Under the pieces are notes generated by a model. It did no database searches. It was not told where the DNA came from and saw nothing but the letters and a program-made list of their open reading frames with translations. Source: Phycisphaerae bacterium (lineage in GTDB: Bacteria; Planctomycetota; Phycisphaerae; Sedimentisphaerales; Anaerobacaceae). Taken from it: DNA of 45,458 nt. The first letter of the stretch is position 1. Each line of letters begins with the position of its first letter. Below are positions 8,285 through 16,742 of the stretch, piece after piece. The stretch covers positions 1-45,458 of the forward strand of contig PWDX01000221.1 in the NCBI GenBank assembly GCA_003553245.1, given 5' to 3'. The translations under genes and the position numbers were made by a program.

Positions 8285-9574
8285 ATGACAACATTACCTG
8301 AGACAGCTACGAGATGGTTTATTCTGTCTTTGACGCCTCTTGAAAGGCTGGAAGCGGCCACAAACCTGGCAGGAGGTGATCTTCTGCGCCAGCGATGGTT
8401 CATTGCATCAGGGCTGGTCACTATCGCTGTCCTGGGTGTTCTGTTTTTTATTGTAACATATCGACGAAAAAGTCAGGATTACCGAGCCAGTGAAGCTGCA
8501 TTTTATGCGTCGGCACAAAAACGCGGATTAAATTCAGATGAATGTAAGATACTCCGCGAGATTGCCGAGCGTGCGGGTCTGTCACAATACGAAACCATAT
8601 TTACAATGGACAAAGCTTTCAATGTTGGAGCAAGTCTGATTATAGAAGAGGCATTACTTCGCAAGCCTGGCCGACAAAGCGCCAATCTCCGTCGCAACAT
8701 TGCTTTTCTGCGTCAGAAACTCGGCTTTCAGGAACGGACAAGCTATGCGATGAAAATGAAGAAACTAAGCAGCAGGCAAATCCCCGTTGGTAAAAAGCTT
8801 CATATCACTCGTCGTTTAAACCCGGACCGTCAGTCAACGGATTTGGAATGTACTCTTATACGAAATAATGAAATGGAGCTTGTTATTCGCCTGCCTTTAC
8901 GGGTTGAGACCGAGCCGGGCGAGTTTTGGCGTGTTTATTATCATCTGGGAGCCTCGGTATGGGAATTTGACAGCACGGTCGTCGATTATAATGGCTTTGA
9001 GCTTTCACTTAGCCATAGTGACGAAATCCGCTACATCAATCGGCGTAGATTCTTGCGTGTCCCTGTGCGTAAGCAAGGCTTTATAGGTAAATTCCCGTTT
9101 CAAAAAATTCATCGTAAATCTGTAAAAAAAATCGACATTCCACCTGTTGACAGAACAAGCTTTGGAGAGGTCGCAGACTGGGGTCTCCCGAAGTTTGTGC
9201 CTGCTATTATTACCGAACTTGCCGGGCCGGGACTTAGAGTAGAAGCAGATATTGATGTGAAAGTCGGCGACAGAGTTCTTGTTGCTTTCAAAATCGATGA
9301 AACACCTGTCAGGAATAAAAGAGGAATCAAGCAAGAACAACTGGTTGATGTAAAATTGTTTGAGGAGTTAGGGCATGTTCGCCATATTCAGCAGGCTGGT
9401 GAAGGGATTTCAATAGCGGTTGAGCTTGCGGTCGCAACAGACGCTGCCGTTAATGAGCTTATTCGAGCGACAAACGCCGAGGCTGTTCGCGCTCACGCCG
9501 AACATCAGGATCAGATTGAGCACGACGCTGCGGAATCGGAAGTAGTGCATGCATCGGGAGGAAGCGATGTCTGA
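8285..9574 (+). CDS. Membrane-anchored PilZ-domain protein, putative c-di-GMP receptor
   Basis: A 429-residue protein that I recognise only by its PilZ region. Residues 39-58 form one transmembrane helix (FIASGLVTIAVLGVLFFIV). Residues 60-160 are charged and helical. Residues 165-245 resemble the N-terminal barrel of YcgR-like proteins. The PilZ signature follows: R254-x3-R258 in NRRRFLRVPV, and ELAGPG (311-316) in place of the usual [DN]-x-[SA]-x-x-G, so c-di-GMP binding is likely but has E in place of D/N. It sits between flgE and flgF in the hook operon and overlaps flgF by 8 bases. YcgR proteins brake or bias the motor; a similar role is an inference. The GGAG motif touches the ATG, so translation may rely on coupling from flgE. 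Confidence 0.82.
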   Translation: MTTLPETATRWFILSLTPLERLEAATNLAGGDLLRQRWFIASGLVTIAVLGVLFFIVTYRRKSQDYRASEAAFYASAQKRGLNSDECKILREIAERAGLSQYETIFTMDKAFNVGASLIIEEALLRKPGRQSANLRRNIAFLRQKLGFQERTSYAMKMKKLSSRQIPVGKKLHITRRLNPDRQSTDLECTLIRNNEMELVIRLPLRVETEPGEFWRVYYHLGASVWEFDSTVVDYNGFELSLSHSDEIRYINRRRFLRVPVRKQGFIGKFPFQKIHRKSVKKIDIPPVDRTSFGEVADWGLPKFVPAIITELAGPGLRVEADIDVKVGDRVLVAFKIDETPVRNKRGIKQEQLVDVKLFEELGHVRHIQQAGEGISIAVELAVATDAAVNELIRATNAEAVRAHAEHQDQIEHDAAESEVVHASGGSDV

Positions 9575-10292
9575 GATGATAAAACAAGTAGGCTCAAGTA
9601 TCGAAGCTCTTCGCAAAGAGTTCGAAACCATAACACATAATCTGGCCAATGTAAACACGGCCGGGTATAAAAGACGCACCAACAGTTTTTCGAGAATACT
9701 TCAACAACACCTCGGTGAAAAAGAATCTGGTGGTGAGATTCAGCTCGAAGGCAGCTTCGATTTTAATCAGGGCGCATTAACCCAAACTCACCGCTCGCTG
9801 GATATGGCAATATACGGCAAGGGGTTTTTCGTTATCGAGACACCCGACGGGCCTGTTTATACGCGAAACGGGAGCTTTCAATTGAACCAGAACGGCCAGC
9901 TTGTTGACGGTTTAGGCAGGCTGGTCGCCGGTGAGGCAGGGCCTATTGGTTTACCGGCTGACACCGAGGTGTCACAAATTACGATAAGTAAGGACGGCGC
10001 GGTATCTTTTGACGGCGCAGAAGCAGGGCGGCTTAGGATAGTTGATTTCGGAGAAGACGAAAAAGAGCTTGTGCCCTGCGGACATAGCAGCTTTCGAGCG
10101 CGTAACGACGCCGAACCGGAACCAGCACAAAATGCTGTGATCAAACAGGGCTATCAGGAAGCAAGCAATGTCCAAATGATAGAAGAGCTTGTTGATATGA
10201 TTATGGTAAGCAGACTTTACGAAGCGAATATGAAAATGATAACAGGCACAACCGAAGCCACAAGAAGCCTTATGAGCGTGGCCATGGGATAA
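9567..10292 (+). CDS. flgF: Flagellar basal-body rod protein FlgF
   Basis: FlgF is a proximal/distal junction rod subunit of the flagellar basal body. The 241-residue protein starts with the axial D0 segment ETITHNLANVNTAGYKRR and has the GALTQTHRSLDMAIYGKGFF block common to FlgF/FlgG, then a C-terminal D0 helix (SNVQMIEELVDMIMVSRLYE). It is shorter than FlgG in the next gene and lies before it, the usual flgF-flgG order. The ATG at 9567 has a GGGAGG ribosome binding site five bases upstream, which decides against an in-frame ATG at 9549. The start overlaps the end of the PilZ gene. Confidence 0.9.
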   Translation: MSEMIKQVGSSIEALRKEFETITHNLANVNTAGYKRRTNSFSRILQQHLGEKESGGEIQLEGSFDFNQGALTQTHRSLDMAIYGKGFFVIETPDGPVYTRNGSFQLNQNGQLVDGLGRLVAGEAGPIGLPADTEVSQITISKDGAVSFDGAEAGRLRIVDFGEDEKELVPCGHSSFRARNDAEPEPAQNAVIKQGYQEASNVQMIEELVDMIMVSRLYEANMKMITGTTEATRSLMSVAMG

Positions 10293-10325
10293 TTGTGTTT
10301 CTGTTAAATCGTTAAGGAGAATCTT

Positions 10326-11111
10326 ATGTTAAGAGCTTTTTCAACAGCGGCAACGGGAATGTCGGCACAGCAGCGAATGGTCGATGTAACCTCACATAAT
10401 CTTGCGAATATTAATACATCTGGCTTTAAGCGAAGCCAGATAAACTTTCAGGATTTGTTATATGATAAGATGCGCCAGCCCGGTGCGGAAGTTGCATCCG
10501 GAATAATATCACCAAGCGGAAAGGAAATTGGAAGCGGCGTAAAAGTAGCCGGGACAGTCAAAGTTTTCTCACCCGGAGAGCCTCAGAATACCGGCAGAAA
10601 GATGGATATCGCCATTCAGGGTGACGGATTTTTGCAGGTAAGCACCCCTAACGGCGACCTGCGTTATACGCGCGACGGTGCGCTTCAAATAAATGCCGAT
10701 GGCCAGATAGTTACCGGAACAGGGTATATTGTTGAGCCTTCAATATCAGTTCCTCGTGACGCTGTATCGGTGGATATCGGAAAAGACGGAACAGTCAATG
10801 TAACCGACCAAAACGGTAATACCAGCTCGGTGGGGCAACTGCGTCTGGCAAAATTTATAAATCCCTCCGGCTTATCCAGCGAAGGCGATAATCTACTTGC
10901 CGAGACCGAGGCAAGCGGATCGCCTACAGAGGGAACCGCCGGAGAAAGAGGTTTCGGTACTATACAATCCGGCTTTCTTGAAAAGTCCAATGTCGAAATG
11001 ATAACCGAGCTTGTTAATCTCATCACGGCTCAACGGGCTTATGAAACTAATAGTCGTGCAATACAGGCCGGTGACGGAATGCTGCGCACGGCAAACCAGA
11101 TAGTAACTTAA
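10326..11111 (+). CDS. flgG: Flagellar distal rod protein FlgG
   Basis: FlgG builds the distal rod of the basal body. At 261 residues it has exactly the usual length. Features are the N-terminal TAATGMSAQQRMVDVTSHNL helix, NLANINTSGFKRSQINFQDLLY, the LDI-type GRKMDIAIQGDGFLQV block, and the C-terminal QSGFLEKSNVEMITELVNLI followed by QRAYETNSRAIQ. AAGGAG lies in front of the ATG. It is followed at ten bases by flgA, an order (flgF-flgG-flgA-flgH-flgI-flgJ) common in bacteria outside the enterics. Confidence 0.97.
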   Translation: MLRAFSTAATGMSAQQRMVDVTSHNLANINTSGFKRSQINFQDLLYDKMRQPGAEVASGIISPSGKEIGSGVKVAGTVKVFSPGEPQNTGRKMDIAIQGDGFLQVSTPNGDLRYTRDGALQINADGQIVTGTGYIVEPSISVPRDAVSVDIGKDGTVNVTDQNGNTSSVGQLRLAKFINPSGLSSEGDNLLAETEASGSPTEGTAGERGFGTIQSGFLEKSNVEMITELVNLITAQRAYETNSRAIQAGDGMLRTANQIVT

Positions 11112-11121
11112 AAGGTGTTTT

Positions 11122-12087
11122 ATGAGAAAATATAGAAAACTTATACCTCTGATGACACTGCTTTTTTTGTCGGCATCCGCTGTTAAAGCCCAAGACACTG
11201 CAACCGTGTATCTGCCGCGAGAAGTAACGGTTAATAGCAGCGATGTTGTCCTCGATGATGTAGCTATCATATCCGGAGATAACGAAATAGCTCAAGCTGC
11301 CGGGGCGGTATCTCTGGGAAACTTTAATCGTGCTGACCAGAATCTTGTTCTGGACAGAGCCGTGATTATGAGCAGGCTCAGTTCAGAAGGCATAAGCAGA
11401 AATTCCTTTCGGATAACAGGGGCCAAGCGTGTTACAGTAAACAGAAAAAATAAAGTAATAGATTCCGAGAAGATCATCGCTGGCGCCAGGCGATATTTGA
11501 AAAACAATTTTGAGTCTTCAGGTTGGGCAGAACTTGCCCAGGTCGGTTCCTGTGATGACCTTACCGTGGGTGCGGGTGTTGGTGAATTGGAGCTTTATTA
11601 CAGGCTTGTCAGCGCCGACGAAAACAGTGCTGCCGTAGGCGTTGATATTTATGCCGACGACGAAAAGCTTGCAGAGCGTGTAATCCGCTTCCGGGGTAAA
11701 TACGAAAGGCGTGTAGCAATAACTAAAGAGAGAGTCCAGACGGGGGAAGTTTTAACCCCGGAAAATGTGAAGATAGAAAAAAGACTTTCCGATACTCCTC
11801 AATCCGGCGGTTGGCGAGAGCCTTTTGGAATGGTGGCAAGGCGCGACCTCGCCCCCGGCACAGAGCTTAATTCGCAGGTTACCGGCAGGGCGGAATCGCC
11901 GAAGGTTGTCGAGCGTAACGAGCGAGTCGTGATAAAAATTAACACCGGCGGACTGAAAATTACCGCCCAGGGTCAGGCTTTACAGCAAGGACGGGTCGGT
12001 GAGCAGATATGGGTTCGTAACAGTGATTCACAAAAAAGGCTGCCGGCCATAGTAAGAGAAGACGGAAGTGTTGAACCGGTATTTTAA
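11122..12087 (+). CDS. flgA: Flagellar P-ring assembly chaperone FlgA
   Basis: FlgA is a periplasmic chaperone that helps FlgI assemble the P-ring. The 321-residue precursor has a signal peptide ending near AVKAQD (residues 20-25). The C-terminal part contains a SAF-type domain, with VQTGEVLTPENVKIE and the DLAPGTELNSQV stretch, ending in the FlgA-typical IKINTGGLKITAQGQALQQG. The N-terminal half (residues 30-190) is less conserved and longer than in Escherichia coli FlgA (about 220 residues in total). Position between flgG and flgH-flgI supports the assignment. Confidence 0.9.
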   Translation: MRKYRKLIPLMTLLFLSASAVKAQDTATVYLPREVTVNSSDVVLDDVAIISGDNEIAQAAGAVSLGNFNRADQNLVLDRAVIMSRLSSEGISRNSFRITGAKRVTVNRKNKVIDSEKIIAGARRYLKNNFESSGWAELAQVGSCDDLTVGAGVGELELYYRLVSADENSAAVGVDIYADDEKLAERVIRFRGKYERRVAITKERVQTGEVLTPENVKIEKRLSDTPQSGGWREPFGMVARRDLAPGTELNSQVTGRAESPKVVERNERVVIKINTGGLKITAQGQALQQGRVGEQIWVRNSDSQKRLPAIVREDGSVEPVF

Positions 12088-12100
12088 CAGGAGCAGTTTT

Positions 12101-12715
12101 ATGTTGAAAAAAATGATATTATTAACTCTGATTGGTCTGTTTCTTTGCATTCAGGCAGAAACCTCGGCAAATTCAATATGGGCAAGACGAAGCAAAGACG
12201 CTCCGATGCCTTATGCCGATGATACTTCAAGAAATATCGGCGATGTATTGACGATTTTGATCGATGAAAGAAGCGCAGTTGAAAATGAGGTTGAAAGGCT
12301 TCTCGATCGAAGCGCCCAGCGAGAGCATAATTTTGACGGAAACCTTAATATAGATAATATTACTCCAAGAATGCCTGGCTTTACTATGGAGGCAAGCTCC
12401 AGCAATACACTTGACGGCAGAGCCGAATATGAGGATGCGCGGCGTTTTACAGATGCTATAACTGTAACGGTCATAGATGTTTTACCTAACGGTAATCTTG
12501 TCGTGCTGGGCGAGCGAAACAGGGAAACCGGCGGAGATCCGCATGTTCTGGAAATAAGCGGAATCGTAAGACCAAGCGATATTGGTTATGATAACACTAT
12601 TGAGAGTCAGCGTGTCGCCAACTTCAATGTAGTTGCCAGAGGGGACGGAATCTCCGAACCTTACACCAGGCCAGGCTGGCTTGGAAGGATATTCGATGTT
12701 CTCTGGCCGTTCTGA
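12101..12715 (+). CDS. flgH: Flagellar L-ring protein FlgH
   Basis: FlgH forms the outer-membrane L-ring bushing. Typical features are SIWARRSKDAPMPYADDTSR, the NIGDVLTILIDERS strand-helix, the DVLPNGNLVVLGERN block and SGIVRPSDIGYDNTIESQRVA (all FlgH signatures). The start at 12101 is chosen because an AGGAG motif lies 7-8 bases upstream and because it exposes a signal peptide at the N-terminus; an in-frame ATG at 12068 lies inside flgA. FlgH is usually a lipoprotein, but here the only early cysteine is in LFLC-IQ, which is not a good lipobox; cleavage by signal peptidase I near TSA-NS looks more likely. The protein has 204 residues. Confidence 0.93.
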   Translation: MLKKMILLTLIGLFLCIQAETSANSIWARRSKDAPMPYADDTSRNIGDVLTILIDERSAVENEVERLLDRSAQREHNFDGNLNIDNITPRMPGFTMEASSSNTLDGRAEYEDARRFTDAITVTVIDVLPNGNLVVLGERNRETGGDPHVLEISGIVRPSDIGYDNTIESQRVANFNVVARGDGISEPYTRPGWLGRIFDVLWPF

Positions 12716-12747
12716 ACCACAGCGAGCATAGCTTAGAAGGGGATAAT

Positions 12748-13851
12748 ATGAAAAGCCATTTAATCGCGATAGTCTTAGCTATCCTGTTGTCCGGCGCTGC
12801 TAATGGCGAGAGGATAAAGGATATCGTGGAAGTTCACGGCGTAAGAGGCAACCCTCTTACCGGTATAGGTCTGGTTGTGGGTTTGGCTGATACAGGCGAT
12901 ACATCGCTGCCTTCACGACAAATGCTTAATAATATACTTCGCAGGTCAGGCCAGGTACTAACTCCCGATCAGATCGAGGGCGGAAATATCGCGATGGTAA
13001 TGGTTACGGCTGAGCTGGGTCCCTTTGACAGAGAAGGTTCTCGGATTGATGTAAATGTTTCCTCGATTGGCGACGCCGACAGCTTGCAGGGCGGAGTATT
13101 GCTGCCTACCCCACTGGAAGGACTTGACGGGCGAGTTTACGCTGTCGCACAGGGCGGGCTGTCACTGGGTGGATGGCGAGCAGCAGGCGAAGAAGCGGCT
13201 ATTACAAAAAACCATCAGACCGTAGGCAGAGTGCCCGGCGGGGCAACTGTCGAGCAAAGTGCACTGGCTAATTTTATTAATTATGCTCAGGGAAGGCGAT
13301 ACATCAAACTCAATCTGATAAACAATGATTTCACAACCGCCCAGCGAATCAGCGAAGCGATAAACCATGACAACAACGATGCCGCGACGGTGCTGGATGC
13401 GGGCACGGTTCGTGTTCAAATCCCCGACAACATAGCCGACAGAGATGTGATAAAGTTTATGACCGAGATTATGGATCGTCGCGTTGTCGTGGATATGCCT
13501 GCCGTTGTGGTGATTAACGAGAGAACCGGTACGATAGTTGTTGGTCAGAATGTTGGAATATCACAGGTGGCAATTTCGCAGGGAAGCCTTGTAGTAACGG
13601 TTCAGGAAACGGCCAGGGTCTATCAGCCGACCGCGCCTTTCTCTGACGCAGGCACCACCGAGGTTGTCCCCGAAACACTTATAGAGGTAGAGGAGCAGGA
13701 ACAAACGCTCATACCAATGCCCGAAATAGTGACGGTCTCAGAACTTGCGACAGCACTGAACGCAATAGGAGCTACACCGCGTGATCTTATAGCTATATTC
13801 AACGCTTTGAAAGAGGCCGGTGCGCTTCAGGCACAATTGAAAATAATGTGA
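12748..13851 (+). CDS. flgI: Flagellar P-ring protein FlgI
   Basis: FlgI forms the P-ring around the rod in the periplasm, implying a peptidoglycan layer beneath an outer membrane. The 367-residue precursor has a signal peptide (residues 1-20, ending NGE). The mature start RIKDIVEVHGVRGNPLTGIG and the following LVVGLADTGD are family signatures, as are VSSIGDADSLQGGVLLPTPL and the C-terminal TVSELATALNAIGATPRDLI. AAGGGG precedes the ATG. It sits between flgH and the rod-binding gene. Confidence 0.97.
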   Translation: MKSHLIAIVLAILLSGAANGERIKDIVEVHGVRGNPLTGIGLVVGLADTGDTSLPSRQMLNNILRRSGQVLTPDQIEGGNIAMVMVTAELGPFDREGSRIDVNVSSIGDADSLQGGVLLPTPLEGLDGRVYAVAQGGLSLGGWRAAGEEAAITKNHQTVGRVPGGATVEQSALANFINYAQGRRYIKLNLINNDFTTAQRISEAINHDNNDAATVLDAGTVRVQIPDNIADRDVIKFMTEIMDRRVVVDMPAVVVINERTGTIVVGQNVGISQVAISQGSLVVTVQETARVYQPTAPFSDAGTTEVVPETLIEVEEQEQTLIPMPEIVTVSELATALNAIGATPRDLIAIFNALKEAGALQAQLKIM

Positions 13852-13860
13852 GGTATAATT

Positions 13861-14226
13861 ATGGATATAAGCAAAACGCTGCTTATGGAGCAGATAGGCC
13901 ATTCTAGTAAATTGCCTAACGCGGACAACCACCAGAATCTCGAAGAAGCTCGAAAGAAAGAAATAGCGAAAGAGTTCGAGAGCGTTTTAATCGAGAAGCT
14001 GATGGATAATGTAAAAGACAGCGTCAATTGCATCGGAGAAGAGAAAGACGCCGCCGCACAGCAGATTGACGGAATGTTCTGGAGTCTGCTTGGAAGGGAG
14101 CTTGGACAACAGGGTGGCTTTGGGCTTTGGAAAGATGTTCATCAGTTTCTTGAGGACAATGCCGGTCAGGTAGAAAATAATCAGGCCGAGTCCGAACAGG
14201 GACAATCAATAGACAAGGTCGGGTAA
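13861..14226 (+). CDS. flgJ: Rod-binding protein, FlgJ N-terminal domain only
   Basis: A 121-residue protein matching the rod-binding domain of FlgJ: KEIAKEFESVLIEKLMDNVK and the AAQQIDGMFWSLLGRELGQQGGFGLW stretch (residues about 65-90). The muramidase domain found in enterobacterial FlgJ is absent, which is normal for many phyla where a separate enzyme opens the peptidoglycan. The C-terminus is a polar Glu/Gln-rich tail. GAGG lies upstream of the ATG. Its stop codon overlaps the flgN start by one base (TAATG). Confidence 0.85.
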   Translation: MDISKTLLMEQIGHSSKLPNADNHQNLEEARKKEIAKEFESVLIEKLMDNVKDSVNCIGEEKDAAAQQIDGMFWSLLGRELGQQGGFGLWKDVHQFLEDNAGQVENNQAESEQGQSIDKVG

Positions 14227-14741
14227 TGACAGCCGATATGATACGACAAAAAACATCCCAATTGCTCAGTGTGCTTGATAAGGATATCGAGCACATTGAG
14301 CAGACATTGTATCGTCTTGATGAATTAAGGTCTCTGGTGATAAAGCGGGACGCAAAGTCTCTTGAAGTCCTGCTTGAGAACATTCAGGTCGATGCCGACG
14401 GCTATGCTCAAACAGAAGCCCAGCGGCATCAGTTGAGATGCGAAATTGCCGAGCTTCTTGGCCGCGATGTTAATCGGTTTAGGCTCGGTGAATTGGCCGA
14501 GATACTCGGTGAGCCTTCGGCAACGCCGCTTATGAAAAAGCGACAAACTCTGCGACAACTGGCAGAAAAGCTGATAACCGAGCATAAAGCAACTGCGATG
14601 CTGTTGGCCGAATGCGCCAGATTCAATGGAGAGCTTTTGAGCAGACTGATTCGTGCGGTGTCAAATAATTCGGTAACATACGGGCGAACAGGGAAAACAA
14701 GTAAGCAAAACGAAGCGGCATTTATGAATATGGAGTTTTAA
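14226..14741 (+). CDS. flgN: FlgN-like export chaperone for hook-associated proteins
   Basis: A 171-residue, largely helical protein without signal peptide. Sequence conservation of FlgN is weak; the call rests on size, helical heptads (residues 8-70 and 100-145), and position directly before flgK and flgL, whose products FlgN escorts to the export gate. Translation is coupled to the rod-binding gene by a TAATG overlap. FlgN normally docks on the cytoplasmic domain of FlhA, which is not encoded in the FlhA-like gene of this window, making this chaperone's docking partner an open question. Confidence 0.75.
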   Translation: MTADMIRQKTSQLLSVLDKDIEHIEQTLYRLDELRSLVIKRDAKSLEVLLENIQVDADGYAQTEAQRHQLRCEIAELLGRDVNRFRLGELAEILGEPSATPLMKKRQTLRQLAEKLITEHKATAMLLAECARFNGELLSRLIRAVSNNSVTYGRTGKTSKQNEAAFMNMEF

Positions 14742-14749
14742 GGTATCTG

Positions 14750-16717
14750 ATGGATAGTTTCTCAATAGGCATAAGCGGACTCGGCGCCGCCCAGAAAGGG
14801 CTTGATATTGTCGGCAACAATATCGCTAACGCCGCGACACCGGGCTACCATCGCCAGCGGATAAATCTTAACCCCAGCAGGCTCGTTGAGATGGGTGATA
14901 CGCTTATCGGAGGCGGAGTCGATTTTGCCGGGACAACGCGTATTGTAGATTCATTTCTTGAAGGCGAGATAACCCGCCAGCAATCAACTCTCGGAGAAAT
15001 CGACCAGCAGCTTCAGACGCTTCGCACATTGGAGACTGCTTTTGGAGAATTATCAGCGGGCGAGGGTCTTAGTGAAGCAATAGATGAGTTCTATAATTCG
15101 GTAGAGGAACTTAGCAGATATCCTAATGACAGTATCTGGCAAAATAATGCCCTAAGCTCGGCAAAAGCGATGACGGGCAAGTTTCGCAATCTCTCTGCCT
15201 CCATAAGCGACCTAAAGCAACAGTCGGCGCTGGAGGCCAATGGAACCATCGACCAAATAAATACTCTTGCAGGACAGATTGCCGAGTTGAATTCTGAGAT
15301 ACAATCCGCCGCCGTCCAGGACACCACATTAAATAACACAATGGACCAGCGGGATCAGAGAATTAAAGAACTTGCCGAACTTATCGGTATTGATACTATT
15401 GAGCGGCCTTATGGCGTTATTGATGTTGCTGTAAGCGGAATACCGCTTGTTTCAGGCACCAGTGCCACAGAACTTAGTGCAGGATTAAATGATCAGGGCA
15501 AGCTCGGCCTGGCGGTCGAAGGCGAGGTTGATTTTCGCAGGTTGGCCACCGGTGGGACACTCGGCGGATTGATGAAGCTTCATAATGAACACTTGACAAC
15601 AGCGCAAAGCGATCTCGACAAACTCGCTAATACAATAGCCGGTAGCCTGAATGAATTGCACACAATGGGAGTCGGCTCTTCGGGCTCTTTTACCAACCTG
15701 ACCGGCGACACAACGCGAAAAGAACAGCTTTCTCAAATGCAGCCGCCTATAAGTGACGGAACAATATATATACGAGTTACCGACACCGAAACCGGCCAGA
15801 TCACTCGCCAGGAAGTGCCGATTGATGCAGCTAATGATACTCTTTCCGATGTAGCTGATTATATAACGAACAATATCGACGGAATAAATGCCAATATTGT
15901 TTCATCTCAACTTAAAATCCAGGCCGAGTCGGGATATGAATTTGATTTTATGCCGGCTGTTCTGCCTGAACCAACGAGTGTTTCATTCAGCGGGGATGTT
16001 GAGCAGCCGGAGATTTCACTGTCCGGTGTTTACAGCGAGATGGCTAATAAGACTTATACATTTGAGGTCAGCGGCAGCGGCTCCGTAGGAAATGGGGAGC
16101 TAAAGCTCCAGGTTACAGACAGCAATAATGAAAATGTCACTGAGCTTGATATTGGATCAGGCTATGCGGCAGGGACAAAGCTTGATGTTGGAAACGGAAT
16201 AAAAATAGCCCTTACACCGGGGGAGTTTGAGGCCGGTGACAGCTTTGAAGTAGCTGCCACAGGCATTACAGATACTTCTGGGCTGCTCACTGCCGCCGGT
16301 ATTAACACCTTTTTTACGGGCAGTAAAGCTTCGGATTTATATGTGCATGACGATATAATCGATGCACCCGACCGTATCGCGACATCAATAGGCCCTGGCA
16401 AGACCGACAATGAAAATGTATTGCGAATGGCCGCCCTGAAAGACCGCAACTTTGAGGAACTTAACAGGCTTAGCCCGAGAGAGTTTTACCGAAGAATGGT
16501 TACAGAAATAGGCCAGGAAATAGAATCTCAGAGCATGCGTCGTGATAACACCGAAGCCGTTATCAAAAACCTTGATAACCAGATACAGGAAATCAGCGGT
16601 GTGGATATAAACGACGAAGCAGCGAAAATGCTCCTTTATCAGCAGATGTTTCAGGGAATGTCACGATATTTGAACACTGTCCAGGGTTCACTGCAAACCT
16701 TGATGGAAAGCATGTAA
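14750..16717 (+). CDS. flgK: Flagellar hook-associated protein 1 FlgK
   Basis: FlgK is the first junction protein between hook and filament. The 655-residue protein has the N-terminal axial motif GLGAAQKGLDIVGNNIANAA with the TPGYHRQRINLNP extension and the C-terminal D0 helix with GVDINDEAAKMLLYQQMFQG. Residues 331-398 form a beta-rich insert that resembles Flagellin_IN-type modules (DGTIYIRVTDTETG followed by a LSDVADYITNNIDGI helix), related in style to the inserts of FlgE and FliD. An AAGG motif precedes the ATG. flgL follows after 25 bases. Confidence 0.95.
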   Translation: MDSFSIGISGLGAAQKGLDIVGNNIANAATPGYHRQRINLNPSRLVEMGDTLIGGGVDFAGTTRIVDSFLEGEITRQQSTLGEIDQQLQTLRTLETAFGELSAGEGLSEAIDEFYNSVEELSRYPNDSIWQNNALSSAKAMTGKFRNLSASISDLKQQSALEANGTIDQINTLAGQIAELNSEIQSAAVQDTTLNNTMDQRDQRIKELAELIGIDTIERPYGVIDVAVSGIPLVSGTSATELSAGLNDQGKLGLAVEGEVDFRRLATGGTLGGLMKLHNEHLTTAQSDLDKLANTIAGSLNELHTMGVGSSGSFTNLTGDTTRKEQLSQMQPPISDGTIYIRVTDTETGQITRQEVPIDAANDTLSDVADYITNNIDGINANIVSSQLKIQAESGYEFDFMPAVLPEPTSVSFSGDVEQPEISLSGVYSEMANKTYTFEVSGSGSVGNGELKLQVTDSNNENVTELDIGSGYAAGTKLDVGNGIKIALTPGEFEAGDSFEVAATGITDTSGLLTAAGINTFFTGSKASDLYVHDDIIDAPDRIATSIGPGKTDNENVLRMAALKDRNFEELNRLSPREFYRRMVTEIGQEIESQSMRRDNTEAVIKNLDNQIQEISGVDINDEAAKMLLYQQMFQGMSRYLNTVQGSLQTLMESM

Positions 16718-16742
16718 ATAATAACATTTTTCGAGGCTGAAT

